Shown here in pieces: positions 48,115 to 56,663 of a DNA stretch of 61,394 bases (position 1 is the stretch's first letter; every line of letters starts with the position of its first letter). Both the position numbers and the translations under genes were made by a program. Source of the stretch: a virus; IMG/VR virus record IMGVR_UViG_3300036823_000136, positions 1 through 61,394 of that record. The stretch is one strand, 5' to 3'. The notes under the pieces were generated by a model. It ran no database searches and had not been told where the DNA came from. It saw nothing but the letters and a program-made list of their open reading frames with translations.

Positions 48115-48677
48115 TACAGCACCACGGGATCGGGCAGCGCGAGCAGCGCCTCCACTGAGTAGGCGATGGAGGCCTCGATGGCGTAGAAGGCGCCCGTCGG
48201 GCCCAGCGGCGCAACCGGGCCCACGTCGACCGGGACGTTCTTCGGCGCCCAGTCCGGCGGCGCGCTGCCGACGTTCACGAGCGCCTGGGAGAGCAGCGCC
48301 ATGTCCACGAGCATCTGGCGACCGGCCGCGTCCGTCTCCTCGTTGCTCGGGTAGCCCGCGGCGGTGCACGAGCCCGCGCATCGCACGATCTGGATCATGT
48401 AGCTGACCGCGCGGTACGTCATCACCGACGCCGGGGTGCCGACCCGCGGCCGGAGCGCCGTCGTTCCGGTGCCACCCGCGGCGTCGATGATGCCGCCGGT
48501 GCCGACGCTGAACTGTTCGCAGTCCCAGGCGTCCAGGGACAGCTGGCCGGGCGCGATGCGGCGCGCGGTCGGCAGCGCGACGTTGTTCGCCGTGAAGTGG
48601 TCGGTGACGTAGGCCGCGATGTTCTCCGCGTACGAGACGAGGTCCGGCCCCGTCTTCGGCAGCACATCGGGGTTCAC
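48114..48677 (-). CDS. Head-tail connector / tail terminator-like protein
   Basis: The 187-residue protein (MNPDVLPKTGPDLVSYAENI) has the size, position and alternating beta/alpha character of tail terminator or head completion proteins. GTG 48677 overlaps the previous stop. Sequence signatures are not specific, so position carries most of the weight. Confidence 0.74.
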   Translation of the reverse strand: MNPDVLPKTGPDLVSYAENIAAYVTDHFTANNVALPTARRIAPGQLSLDAWDCEQFSVGTGGIIDAAGGTGTTALRPRVGTPASVMTYRAVSYMIQIVRCAGSCTAAGYPSNEETDAAGRQMLVDMALLSQALVNVGSAPPDWAPKNVPVDVGPVAPLGPTGAFYAIEASIAYSVEALLALPDPVVL

Positions 48678-48889
48678 CGCCGCGCCACCTTCGCCCGCGC
48701 GGCCTCCATCTCCGCCGCGGTGGGCGTGCGGCGCGGCCGACGACCCTTGCGCGCCGGGCGCTTCTCCTCCACGGCGACGGGCTCAGGCGGAGTGGGCTCC
48801 ACGACGGGCGCGGGCGGCGGGGTGGTGTCTTCGTCCGGTGGCGGCTCCGCGTGGCCGGAGAAGGGATCGTGCGGCCTGATCAGCGTCAT
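48674..48889 (-). CDS. Pro/Glu-rich small protein
   Basis: ATG 48889 gives 71 residues: MTLIRPHDPFSGHAEPPPDE, then a proline-rich acidic stretch, then a basic helix (KGRRPRRTPTAAEMEAARAK). No family recognised. It has its own nearby promoter-like element. Confidence 0.68.
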   Translation of the reverse strand: MTLIRPHDPFSGHAEPPPDEDTTPPPAPVVEPTPPEPVAVEEKRPARKGRRPRRTPTAAEMEAARAKVARR

Positions 48890-48907
48890 GCCGGATATCG
48901 TAGCCGG

Positions 48908-48936
48908 ATCTTGCCCCCTTAAGCAGGGGGACCGAT
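48908..48936 (-). promoter_or_regulatory. Diverged spacer-palindrome element
   Basis: CCCCC TTAAGCA GGGGG (plus strand) with leftward -10 CAAGAT and a poor -35 (ATCGGT). A second -10-like TACGAT at 48897-48902 lies 7 nt before ATG 48889, matching the leaderless spacing. The element overlaps the end of the upstream coding region. Confidence 0.6.
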
Positions 48937-49761
48937 CCGTGTACCGGTCGGCATGTCCGGCGTCCACACGGCGGCGCGCATGGTCCGCCGACCACCGCCC
49001 TTGAGCGTGGGGTTCACCGACTCGATCCAGGTGTCCACTGCGGGGACGCCGGTACGGCGCTCCTTCAGATACACCGACGGGTCCAGGGTGATTGAGATCC
49101 CCTGGCGCACGACCTGGGTCGCGTTCTGCGGGATCGCGCACTGCTCACCGCACCAGGACTTCACCAGCTCGATCGCCAGCGTCACGCACGCGACAATCCC
49201 GCCCATCGGCGGGTTGTCGCCCTTGGCGTAGGTGATGGTCGTCGGTCCGGTCGGGCCGCACACCGACCACGTCTTGCCGTCGACCCGCTCCAGCCAGCCG
49301 GACTTGCTCAGCCGGTACGCGGTCGGATCGAGCACCGTGGCGTCGCCCAGCACCACGGACGTGATGGCCGTGGTGTCCACCTCCAGCTGGATGGCGGTCG
49401 GGGATGGGTGGCCGCCACGCCACGCCGAGCTGTAGGCCCACGAGTCGTAGATCGAGCCGCCCCACGAACCCCCGAGCCGGTACCAGCACCCGCACGTCCA
49501 CGCGGCCGGCCACAGCGCGGAGCCGATCCGCGGCGGCCGGGAGCGCAGGACCATCCGGTCAGTGCAGCCCTCGCCGCGCCACTGCCGCCCGGTCAGCTCG
49601 TAGAGCTGCTCCGCGGCCATGCGCAGGATCGTCACCCACTGGTCGTCGCTGGCCTTCGGCCGGAACGTCTCCGGGATGTTGCTCGGAGACGCCCACGGCC
49701 CGCACAGGATGGCGCTGGCCTGTGCGGGCGGGACATCGGGAATCGGGAGCGGCTGGCTCAC
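48919..49761 (-). CDS. Head-to-tail adaptor
   Basis: GTG 49761 overlaps the previous stop; 280 residues. It starts MSQPLPIPDVPPAQASAILC and contains MAAEQLYELTGRQWRGEGCT, ITSVVLGDATVLDPTAYRLS and IVACVTLAIELVKSWCGEQC. These match the pattern of actinophage head-to-tail adaptor proteins that sit beneath the portal. Confidence 0.8.
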   Translation of the reverse strand: MSQPLPIPDVPPAQASAILCGPWASPSNIPETFRPKASDDQWVTILRMAAEQLYELTGRQWRGEGCTDRMVLRSRPPRIGSALWPAAWTCGCWYRLGGSWGGSIYDSWAYSSAWRGGHPSPTAIQLEVDTTAITSVVLGDATVLDPTAYRLSKSGWLERVDGKTWSVCGPTGPTTITYAKGDNPPMGGIVACVTLAIELVKSWCGEQCAIPQNATQVVRQGISITLDPSVYLKERRTGVPAVDTWIESVNPTLKGGGRRTMRAAVWTPDMPTGTRIGPPA

Positions 49762-50423
49762 GTCTGAGCGATCACCGGGACGAAGCCCGCGTCCATGTCC
49801 GGAAGCGCGGCTTCGCGGACGTACTGCCAGACGCGGTCCGACGGGTAGGTGAAGTCGTTGTTCGGGCCAGTGCCCCAGCCGGGGTTCTGGACCGAGTAGC
49901 CGTCGAACTCCGGCAGCATCGCGGAGTCGCCGCCCAGGACCCACGAGCCCGACGGGATCAGGAACGTCTTCGGCAGCACCCAGTGGAAGAACGGCAGCGT
50001 GCCGGCCATCGAGCTGCCGATGATGGCGCGCGTCCAGAACTCCAGGCTGACGCCGTTGGGGGTCTCCTCCACGCCGGTCTGCGGAGCCCGGTACCCGATC
50101 TGGTTCGGGATGGTGGCGGAATCCGAGATGGTGTCGCCGCCGATCAGGAACTGGAGCAGGTTCGGATCCGGCGTGCAGATCTGGAGACCGGCGATGGAGC
50201 CGCGCTTCAGGGTGTAGGGCGCCTGGTAGTTGACGCACGCCACGCCGGTGCCGTTGAGCTGGGTGACCTGCTTGGCGTCCTCGTACTCCAGGCCGACCTC
50301 GACCTTCACCAGGGCGTCGCTGACGTAGCTGTTCTGGGCGCCCACGACAGGCAGCCCAGCCGCGTCGAGCTTCGTAGCGCGAAGGCCAAGCGCGAACAGC
50401 GTGCCCGCACCGTCATAAGACAT
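49758..50423 (-). CDS. Structural protein, probable tail tube
   Basis: The 221-residue protein (MSYDGAGTLFALGLRATKLD) has ALVKVEVGLEYEDAKQVTQL and a beta-rich core, resembling phage major tail proteins in size and pattern. It follows the 381-residue structural gene. In many phages the tail tube gene lies after the connectors, so the order here is slightly unusual and a capsid-accessory role is possible. Confidence 0.68.
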   Translation of the reverse strand: MSYDGAGTLFALGLRATKLDAAGLPVVGAQNSYVSDALVKVEVGLEYEDAKQVTQLNGTGVACVNYQAPYTLKRGSIAGLQICTPDPNLLQFLIGGDTISDSATIPNQIGYRAPQTGVEETPNGVSLEFWTRAIIGSSMAGTLPFFHWVLPKTFLIPSGSWVLGGDSAMLPEFDGYSVQNPGWGTGPNNDFTYPSDRVWQYVREAALPDMDAGFVPVIAQT

Positions 50424-50435
50424 GATCGTTTCTCC

Positions 50436-51581
50436 TCACGGTTCCGGGAACTGGATCGCGTAGTGGCAGCAGGGGTCGAACGCCACGCCGAACATGCGGT
50501 CCGCCCACAAGGTCCGGAGATTGGTACGGCGGTCGACCGTGACCGCGTCGTCATCCGGGGTGGACACCACCTCGGACAGCCGCGCGAGCACGGGCCCGGT
50601 CGCGTACGCCCAGTTACCCGCACGGGGAGCAGGCGCGACGCCGGGAGTAGTGGTGGCCACCGTGACGCCCGGCGTGGTGCCGCCCGTCAGTGAGCTGGTG
50701 GCCGTCATCTGCGGAACGTTGCCCAGCGTGGATGGGAAGGTCACCGTGTACGGGCCGCTCCCGGTGACGGTGACGCCGCCTAGGCCCGGCAGCGCGCGCA
50801 AGGCCGTCTGGACCGCGCTCGCCGTCGCGTTGAAGGCGATGGCCGCCGTTGTGCCCGCTCCCGCGATAGGCACGGTCAGGGTGAAGGTTCCGCCTGTCGG
50901 CGAGCCGCCGATGGTGACCGTCTGGACTTCGGCGGTGCCGCCGTCGAGCGGACCCTCGCCGGAGTAGCCCGCGTCGGCCACCACGATCGCGTCGGTGAAG
51001 GTGCGGATCTCGTTGCCCGCGCGGAGCAGCTGGGCGGCCACCTGGGTTGCGTACCGGATCGGGACGTGCAGGATGACCTGCTGCCCCTTGGTCTGCTCGC
51101 GCGCCGCCTGCTCCAGGTAGCCCAGCGCGTCGAGCGCGGACGTGGCGCCGGTGAGCACGGCGGCGTTGCCGTCGGCCAGGTACGGGTTCTGGGTGCTTCC
51201 GTCGAGCGCCGGCGCCGGGAACGGGTCGGCCAGCGTGCCGGCGCCGGTCCACAATTCGCGGGCCACGGCGTACGAGGCGACTGCCTGGGCCTGCCGGAGC
51301 AGCCGAGCCAGGTGCTGATCCCGTCCGAGCTGGCCGGTGGAGCACACGTCCTTCAGCCGGTAGGCCGACGGCTGCACGTAGACCGGCGCGTTCAGCGTGC
51401 CGTCGGTGTCACCCGGATCGGCGCAAGCTGCGAACACCTGGAGCTGAGGGCACGTCTCGCCAGCGAAGGCGAACCCGTTGGCCCATCGGGTGTCGGGACT
51501 CGCGGGTGGGACCGCGGTCGCGAGGAGGTTCGCGGAGTTCTGCGCCGCGGCGCGAGGCGCGTCTACCGGCTGGTAGTACAC
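50436..51581 (-). CDS. Structural protein with Ig-like insert
   Basis: The 381-residue protein (MYYQPVDAPRAAAQNSANLL) has a conserved-looking N- and C-terminal frame (LHVPIRYATQVAAQLL, DAVTVDRRTNLRTLWADRMF) interrupted by a domain with TVTIGGSPTGGTFTLTVPIA and AVQTALRALPGLGGVTVTGS. The latter is a repeat type common in phage virion surface proteins. It follows the major capsid after an intervening hairpin. Confidence 0.76.
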   Translation of the reverse strand: MYYQPVDAPRAAAQNSANLLATAVPPASPDTRWANGFAFAGETCPQLQVFAACADPGDTDGTLNAPVYVQPSAYRLKDVCSTGQLGRDQHLARLLRQAQAVASYAVARELWTGAGTLADPFPAPALDGSTQNPYLADGNAAVLTGATSALDALGYLEQAAREQTKGQQVILHVPIRYATQVAAQLLRAGNEIRTFTDAIVVADAGYSGEGPLDGGTAEVQTVTIGGSPTGGTFTLTVPIAGAGTTAAIAFNATASAVQTALRALPGLGGVTVTGSGPYTVTFPSTLGNVPQMTATSSLTGGTTPGVTVATTTPGVAPAPRAGNWAYATGPVLARLSEVVSTPDDDAVTVDRRTNLRTLWADRMFGVAFDPCCHYAIQFPEP

Positions 51582-51619
51582 GTGGCGCTCCTTTCAGCGG
51601 ATGTCCGGTCAGGATGAAA

Positions 51620-51654
51620 CCCGGCGATCCCCGTCGGGGTAGGGGATCGCCGGG
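51620..51654 (-). terminator. Hairpin after the capsid gene
   Basis: A perfect 13-bp stem (CCCGGCGATCCCC and its complement) with a 9-nt loop sits between the capsid stop at 51661 and the next start at 51581. It may partly terminate transcription or protect capsid mRNA. Confidence 0.78.
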
Positions 51655-51660
51655 GGATCA

Positions 51661-53397
51661 TCAGCTGGCCGCATCCGTCCAGCCGCCGGCGGGAACGGCC
51701 TTGGTACCGGCCGCGGACCCGTCCGGTCGGAGCGGCAGCACGATGCGCAGCGACTCCTTGCCCTCGAAGGCCACGCCCTCGAAGGTCTCGATGAACGTCT
51801 GGTAGCGGTTCCGCTTGTTCAGCTCGGAGTCCCGGACCAGGCCCAGGTCCAGGGTGCCGCCGTCGAGGAACAGCCAGTCGCCCTCGACGAACAGCAAGCT
51901 GTCGACGTTGGCGGGGTAGGCCGGGACCACGGCGCCCGCGGTGCTGTCGGCGTACCACTGCTGGGCGATGGAAACGCCGTTCACGGTGGCGGCGTTCAGG
52001 CCGTCCAGGTGCCAGGTGACGTTCACGTTCCGGGTGGAGAACCAGGCCTCGATCTGGGCCTGGGCGATGGCGAACAGCTCCGCCGGCGAGCCCATCGTCA
52101 TGCGGCGCGCGAGGTCGGTACGGAGCAGGTTCACCACCCACTGGGGCATGATCGTCCGCAGAGCCACCGAGTCGTTGAGACGGTGCCGCGAGCGGTAGTA
52201 GGCGATCACCCGGTCGTAAGTGGTGAGCAGGTCGGCCACCGCGGAAATGACGCCGCCCAGGCCCTTGAGCACCTTCGAGCCGGCGTTGAGCTGGGTGAGC
52301 AGCTGGTTCTCCGCGAAGCGGGACCACGCGATCTGTGCGGCCTGGGTGGTCGCGCTGACCCACTCGGTGTCGAACCGCGCGGTCATGTTCGGGAACTCCA
52401 GGCACATGTACGTGGAGTAGATCGACGCTTCGAGCACGCCGGGGCAGTCCACCACGTAGCAGCTCTTGTACACGTTGGTGTCCGGATCGGCCGGCGGGAT
52501 CACGATCGCCTGGTCGTCCGACTGGGTCCAGATGCCCAGCCCGGCCGACATGCTCAGCGCGTCGAAAGGCGCCCGGTACTGGATGACACCGCGATCGGTC
52601 CGGAACGCGTTGAGCGCACCCTTCACCGGGCGGTCGGTGACGCCCAGCACGCGGATGTCGTACTTGACCTCCGGCGGCAGGCAGAGCCCGCCCGCGGCCA
52701 CGATGGCTTCCGGGTCGGTGGCCGCCGCGATGCGCTTGGTGTTCAGCGACGGGTCGGACCCGAGGACGCGCTCCGCCGGGTAGGCGAACTCGACGCGGGC
52801 AACTTCCTGGCGCCCGCTGCCACCGGCCGCGTTGATCTTGGTGGCGAAGGCCTCCAGGAAGGTCTCGTCCGTCAGCGGGGTGCCCGCTTCCATGCCCGGC
52901 ACGCCGCCGCGAACCACCGTCTTGGTGTTCACGAACTGGGCCGCCGCCGCGGTCGCCTCGGGGGACTTGTCGCCGTTCAGCTTGCCCAGTCCGGCCGACG
53001 CGGTGCGCGACTTCGCCGGGGCCTTCTTGGTGGCGGGCTTCGCGTCGTCGTCGGCGGGCTCGCCTTCCTTGGCCAGGTCGTCGCCGGTCGGCACGGCGCC
53101 CTCGTTCTCCGGGGCGTCCGGGTGCGGAACGTTGTCGCGGGACGGGTCGTGCACACCGTCCAACTCCGCGAGCGCGGCCTGCTGATCCGCGGCCAGCTGG
53201 CGGTTCGCCACGATCTGGGCGGACAGTGCCTTCGCGTTGTCGCGAGCCGCAGTCAGTGCGGCCACGTTCTCCGCGCTGGGAGCGTTGGTGGCCAGCTCCA
53301 CGCCGTTCGCACGGACAGCCTCCAGGGCGGCCGACAGGTCCGTTTCGCTGGCGTTCGCAAGATCCGCGAGGATCTCCGCAATGCGCTTCGGGTCCAC
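51661..53397 (-). CDS. Major capsid protein with N-terminal scaffold-like domain
   Basis: GTG 53397 gives 578 residues. Residues 1-130 are helical, charged and low complexity (EILADLANASETDLSAALEA, AKPATKKAPAKSRTASAGLG), as in the HK97 delta/scaffold domain removed by the protease. The rest has HK97-type capsid features (RVLGVTDRPVKGALNAFRTD, FAENQLLTQLNAGSKVLKGL, VNVTWHLDGLNAATVNGVSI, GTLDLGLVRDSELNKRNRYQ). It forms the head shell. Its protease and portal are encoded on the far side of the map. Confidence 0.9.
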   Translation of the reverse strand: MDPKRIAEILADLANASETDLSAALEAVRANGVELATNAPSAENVAALTAARDNAKALSAQIVANRQLAADQQAALAELDGVHDPSRDNVPHPDAPENEGAVPTGDDLAKEGEPADDDAKPATKKAPAKSRTASAGLGKLNGDKSPEATAAAAQFVNTKTVVRGGVPGMEAGTPLTDETFLEAFATKINAAGGSGRQEVARVEFAYPAERVLGSDPSLNTKRIAAATDPEAIVAAGGLCLPPEVKYDIRVLGVTDRPVKGALNAFRTDRGVIQYRAPFDALSMSAGLGIWTQSDDQAIVIPPADPDTNVYKSCYVVDCPGVLEASIYSTYMCLEFPNMTARFDTEWVSATTQAAQIAWSRFAENQLLTQLNAGSKVLKGLGGVISAVADLLTTYDRVIAYYRSRHRLNDSVALRTIMPQWVVNLLRTDLARRMTMGSPAELFAIAQAQIEAWFSTRNVNVTWHLDGLNAATVNGVSIAQQWYADSTAGAVVPAYPANVDSLLFVEGDWLFLDGGTLDLGLVRDSELNKRNRYQTFIETFEGVAFEGKESLRIVLPLRPDGSAAGTKAVPAGGWTDAAS

Positions 53398-53482
53398 GTT
53401 CGGCCCCTTCCATCTCGTCTCGGTGACGGGGGCCGTCCGGTGCTTAGAGCGCCAGCGCGAGGGGCTTGGAGCCGAAACGCGC

Positions 53483-53520
53483 AAGTGCCCCGTCTTCGCC
53501 GGAGCGTAGACGGGGCACTT
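53483..53520 (-). terminator. Hairpin terminator upstream of the capsid gene
   Basis: A perfect 13-bp stem (AAGTGCCCCGTCT and its complement) with a 12-nt loop lies between the stop at 53534 and the capsid start at 53397. If it terminates, capsid needs its own promoter in the 85 bases that follow; none of the palindrome type is seen there. Confidence 0.75.
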
Positions 53521-53533
53521 GATCGAACGCGCG

Positions 53534-53782
53534 CTATCTGCGGACGGTGATCCGTGGATTGCGGATGTACTCCGGCGGCCGGAGCGCGTGCATGGCCGCG
53601 CGGATTGTCTGGCGCCGCTGGGGCAGCGCGAGAGCGAGGAACGCCCAGGGGAGCACGAAGGCCAGGGCGCCAAAGGCGAGGCAACCCCAGATCATCACGG
53701 CCATCAGCCAGAAGGAGGCCTTCAGAATCACGGCCATCAGGCGGTAGAAGGCGTACCCGAAGGCGAAGGCAACGAGGGTCAT
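53534..53782 (-). CDS. Two-TM small membrane protein
   Basis: ATG 53782 overlaps the previous TGA. The 82-residue product (MTLVAFAFGYAFYRLMAVIL) has two strong transmembrane helices (WLMAVMIWGCLAFGALAFVL, PWAFLALALPQ) and a basic C-terminus. No family recognised. Confidence 0.76.
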   Translation of the reverse strand: MTLVAFAFGYAFYRLMAVILKASFWLMAVMIWGCLAFGALAFVLPWAFLALALPQRRQTIRAAMHALRPPEYIRNPRITVRR

Positions 53783-54198
53783 CGGGGGTATTCCGAGTTG
53801 ATCCACTCGAAGGCCGCGCCGCCGGGGAAGACGGAGTTGAAGTCCTCGCGGAACAGCTCCATGAGCGACCCCGGGAGGTCGTACCGGTTCACCTCGATGG
53901 TGGCACCCAGGGAGCCATCCTTTTTGAGGTTGTTCGCGGTGACGAACGCGGGACGGCCCTCGCTCCAGGGGGAGCCGTTCAAGGAGTAGTACTCCACGGT
54001 CAGCGTGCGGGCCTGGACCTCGTTGGGTGACTTGGTCGTCTTCCTGAACGGTTCGGCATCCGTGACCTCGAACAGCGCGATGACGGTCTCCCGGGTGCTC
54101 TCCTTGTGGTCCTTGACCTGGAAGCTCTCCGATCCGTACGCGGTCTCCGCAGTGTTGACCGTGGTGTAGCGGTGTCCGGCGATCTTGATGGTGGCCAC
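53779..54198 (-). CDS. Hypothetical protein
   Basis: GTG 54198 gives 139 residues starting MATIKIAGHRYTTVNTAETA. The sequence is mixed alpha/beta with basic and acidic patches (FEVTDAEPFRKTTKSPNEVQ). It is the first gene after the palindrome promoter at 54301-54329, with a roughly 95-nt leader that contains a small hairpin. No function recognised. Confidence 0.77.
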   Translation of the reverse strand: MATIKIAGHRYTTVNTAETAYGSESFQVKDHKESTRETVIALFEVTDAEPFRKTTKSPNEVQARTLTVEYYSLNGSPWSEGRPAFVTANNLKKDGSLGATIEVNRYDLPGSLMELFREDFNSVFPGGAAFEWINSEYPR

Positions 54199-54300
54199 GG
54201 CGAGCCGCCTTCCTTGTTTGGTGCGGGCCCCGCCGTCCGGCCTAACGGCATCCTGGCGGCGGGGCGCCCGCTGTGGGTAGTTCAAGTCCTTGTAAAACCA

Positions 54301-54329
54301 ATGTATCCCCCCATAATGGGGGGATACAA
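54301..54329 (-). promoter_or_regulatory. Spacer-palindrome promoter
   Basis: Minus strand: -35 TTGTAT, spacer CCCCCCATTATGGGGGG, -10 ATACAT then TGG. Perfect palindrome. It starts 7 bases past the stop of the upstream gene and drives 54198. Confidence 0.83.
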
Positions 54330-54335
54330 GGAGTC

Positions 54336-54578
54336 TCACCCGGTTGGGTGAGTCGGCGGGTCGGATCGGCCCTGGCCGGCCAGCGGGATGACCTCCCACT
54401 GGCCGTGCTCCTTCCAGTCGCGCGACCGCCGGAGGGCCTGCATCCTCGCGGTCTGCTCGTCCTTGTAGACGTTCCACCAGTGCCAAAAGCCGACCGTGAC
54501 CTTGCGGTGCTCGTCGGGGCACCAGGCGTGCGCCACCCACACCATCCCGCGGCCGTCCCCCTCGGAGCCCGCCACCAT
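54336..54578 (-). CDS. Hypothetical small protein
   Basis: ATG 54578 shares a base with the MazG-like stop (TGATG). The 80-residue product (MVAGSEGDGRGMVWVAHAWC) is rich in Trp and His (VGFWHWWNVYKDEQTARMQA). No family recognised. Confidence 0.74.
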   Translation of the reverse strand: MVAGSEGDGRGMVWVAHAWCPDEHRKVTVGFWHWWNVYKDEQTARMQALRRSRDWKEHGQWEVIPLAGQGRSDPPTHPTG

Positions 54579-55006
54579 CAGAATTTCTTCCCGCCGTCGG
54601 CGAGCCGGGCCTCGTCGGTGTGGTCGCGCCGGTAGGCGTTGTAGACCATCTTCTCCTCGAAGGCGCCCTGGAGATCGAGACCGAACCCGCCGGCGTAGTC
54701 GAACACGCGGATGAGCAGGTCGACCAGCTCGACCTCCTCGCCCGACCGGTGCGGCAGATGGTCGTCTGGCAGGCCCTTGCGGATGCCCTCCAGGGCCTCC
54801 GACAGCTCGCTGTGCATGAGCGCGATCAGCTCGCCCTTGTTCCGCTCGATCGGCTCGCCGGTGGCCGGGTCCTTCCACCACTGGCGGTTGGCACCGTGTG
54901 CGGCGGCAGCGTAGGCGTTGAGCCCGAAGAAGCTGGGCTCCGCGACGATCTCGACGCCGTCCAGCCCAGACCCGTCGGCGGGGTTGACCCGCGGGTAGTG
55001 CGTCAC
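54578..55006 (-). CDS. MazG-like nucleotide pyrophosphohydrolase
   Basis: The 142-residue protein has the MazG helical core: KGELIALMHSELSEALEGIR and RSGEEVELVDLLIRVFDYAG, with the acidic metal ligands E-x2-E and E-x2-D in place. Such enzymes hydrolyse (d)NTPs or alarmones; phage versions may adjust nucleotide pools or blunt host stress signals. Confidence 0.85.
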   Translation of the reverse strand: MTHYPRVNPADGSGLDGVEIVAEPSFFGLNAYAAAAHGANRQWWKDPATGEPIERNKGELIALMHSELSEALEGIRKGLPDDHLPHRSGEEVELVDLLIRVFDYAGGFGLDLQGAFEEKMVYNAYRRDHTDEARLADGGKKF

Positions 55007-55221
55007 TCATTCACCTCCGCCTTGCGCTCCTCGATCCGCTTGGCGGCGATCTCTTCGAGCCGACGGGCCCAGGTGATGACCCGCTCCAGCTCGCCGATAT
55101 CCAGGCTCACCATCGCGGCCTGCTCCAGCACCTCGTCGCCCTCGCTCGCCGCCTGAAGCCCGCTCAGCGCGTTCGCCGTGACCCAATCCTGGCCCACGTA
55201 CGGGTATCCGTAGAGCTGCAT
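55003..55221 (-). CDS. Small helical protein
   Basis: The 72-residue product (MQLYGYPYVGQDWVTANALS) is mainly helical with a charged C-terminal helix (ERVITWARRLEEIAAKRIEE). Overlaps on both sides support it. Function unknown. Confidence 0.74.
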   Translation of the reverse strand: MQLYGYPYVGQDWVTANALSGLQAASEGDEVLEQAAMVSLDIGELERVITWARRLEEIAAKRIEERKAEVNE

Positions 55222-55445
55222 CAGCTCCCACCGCCCATCGGAACCCAGTCGCTGGGCCGGGTTCGCACGCCGATGTCGCAGGTTTCGGCCAGGAACTGGG
55301 CGGCCTCCGAAAGCTCTTCCAGCTCGGGGACGCTCAGCTTGTGCAGAACGTCGGAAAAGGCCAAGCCGTTTCCCTCGACGACCGCGGTCAGGGCTTCGCC
55401 CGCGGCCTCGATCACGGGCCCGGAAGCCGGGTTCGGGTATCCCAC
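55221..55445 (-). CDS. Small hypothetical protein
   Basis: GTG 55445 gives 74 residues (MGYPNPASGPVIEAAGEALT) with a helical middle (LHKLSVPELEELSEAAQFLA). It adjoins the gene on each side. No family recognised. Confidence 0.72.
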   Translation of the reverse strand: MGYPNPASGPVIEAAGEALTAVVEGNGLAFSDVLHKLSVPELEELSEAAQFLAETCDIGVRTRPSDWVPMGGGS

Positions 55446-55446
55446 G

Positions 55447-55689
55447 TCATCCCTCCTTCACGATCATGACGGTTTCGTGCGGGGCGAGGGTCCAGGCGAA
55501 TTCCGGCGCGGACTCGCCGACGATGTAGATCAAGCCCCCATCGGAATCCACCTCGATCACCTGCTCGTTCGCGCGCGCGTTGGCCATCGAGAACGTCTGG
55601 AAGGCGCCCGCAGCGGGCCGCTCGCCAACCAGGACCGCGTCAGCGCGGACCTCTTCAACCTGAGGGTTGATCTTTCCGAGCAACTTCAC
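55447..55689 (-). CDS. Small hypothetical protein
   Basis: GTG 55689 overlaps the preceding stop. The 80-residue product (MKLLGKINPQVEEVRADAVL) is beta-rich at the end (GLIYIVGESAPEFAWTLAPH). Function unknown. Confidence 0.72.
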   Translation of the reverse strand: MKLLGKINPQVEEVRADAVLVGERPAAGAFQTFSMANARANEQVIEVDSDGGLIYIVGESAPEFAWTLAPHETVMIVKEG

Positions 55690-55856
55690 GATCGGCTCTC
55701 CTTTGCGAGCGCGCGGACGTTCAGGCGGTCGGCCATCTCCTGGGCCATGCTGCGGTGCTCCGGACGGAACATCGCAGCGACAAACGTCATTGGCTGGTTG
55801 ACCACCATGAACCAGCCGTCCCCGCCCTGCACGGGGATCACCTCGAATCGATCCAC
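55686..55856 (-). CDS. Small hypothetical protein
   Basis: GTG 55856 has GAGAGGAGTGAC upstream; 56 residues (MDRFEVIPVQGGDGWFMVVN). The start is beta-like and the end is a basic-acidic helix (RSMAQEMADRLNVRALAKES). It overlaps the next gene by 4 bases. Unknown function. Confidence 0.7.
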   Translation of the reverse strand: MDRFEVIPVQGGDGWFMVVNQPMTFVAAMFRPEHRSMAQEMADRLNVRALAKESRS

Positions 55857-55877
55857 GTCACTCCTCTCGGTTGTGGC

Positions 55878-56636
55878 TCACGCGACCGCGCGGGCCAGGT
55901 TCAGGTGGGCGATCAGCTGCCGCCCGACGTACGCGGCGTACCGCGGCGGGATGGACTCGTTCATGCCCTTCTGGGTCATCCAGTCGATCCCGAGCAGCGC
56001 CTTGGCCTCCTCGTTGCTGGCCTTGTTCCCGTGGCCGTCACGCGAGCCGTCCGGACGACGCTTCTCGCGATAGGCGCCCCCCCCGTGGACGTTGATCGTG
56101 GCGCGCCACTCGACGCCGGTGCGCTTGCGGCACGAGTCGTCGGCGAGTGGCTCCAGCTCGAAGCCGCCGCCGGACTCGAACAGCCGGTGCCGCTTGAGCA
56201 GGAGCCCGTCCACGGTCGGCGCCGGGTTGAACATCGAGCCGCACAGCATGATCGGGTCGATCAGCTCAGCCTCGGGGTTGTCCGGGCGCGCCTCGACGTT
56301 CTCGATCACGTACGGCAGGCCGGACGCGAGCAGCTTCCGGCGGAACGGCGGCACCAGCTCGGGGTAGTCACGGCCGGTGCGCTTCTGGAGCGGGGAGCGG
56401 GATTGGCACGGCGGCGAGCCGACGGCCGCCCAGGGGTTGTAGGCCTCGATCAGCGCCTCGAAGTCGTTGAGCGCGTCGGCCTGGACGAACTCGAACGGGA
56501 AGAGCGGCTGAGGGTCCTTGTCCACGCCGACGACACAGAACCCGGCCTGGTCGTAGCCGTAGCTGGAGCCGCCCTGGCAGCTGAAGAAGTCGATCAGCAC
56601 GGGGCGTCCGCATCGGACACAGAATGATCCGGGCAC
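55878..56636 (-). CDS. C5-cytosine DNA methyltransferase (orphan)
   Basis: The 252-residue protein contains motif I variants (LIDFFSCQGGSSYGYDQAGF), the catalytic motif IV PPC (AVGSPPCQSRS), motif VI (YVIENVE) and a C-terminal motif X-like helix (IPPRYAAYVGRQLIAHL). It is shorter than typical enzymes, so the target-recognition domain is small. No restriction partner is nearby. It may protect phage DNA from host nucleases. An N-terminal C-x2-C (CVRCG) is extra. Confidence 0.85.
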   Translation of the reverse strand: MPGSFCVRCGRPVLIDFFSCQGGSSYGYDQAGFCVVGVDKDPQPLFPFEFVQADALNDFEALIEAYNPWAAVGSPPCQSRSPLQKRTGRDYPELVPPFRRKLLASGLPYVIENVEARPDNPEAELIDPIMLCGSMFNPAPTVDGLLLKRHRLFESGGGFELEPLADDSCRKRTGVEWRATINVHGGGAYREKRRPDGSRDGHGNKASNEEAKALLGIDWMTQKGMNESIPPRYAAYVGRQLIAHLNLARAVA

Positions 56637-56663
56637 GCGATCACCTTCGGGTAGGAGTGCGGC

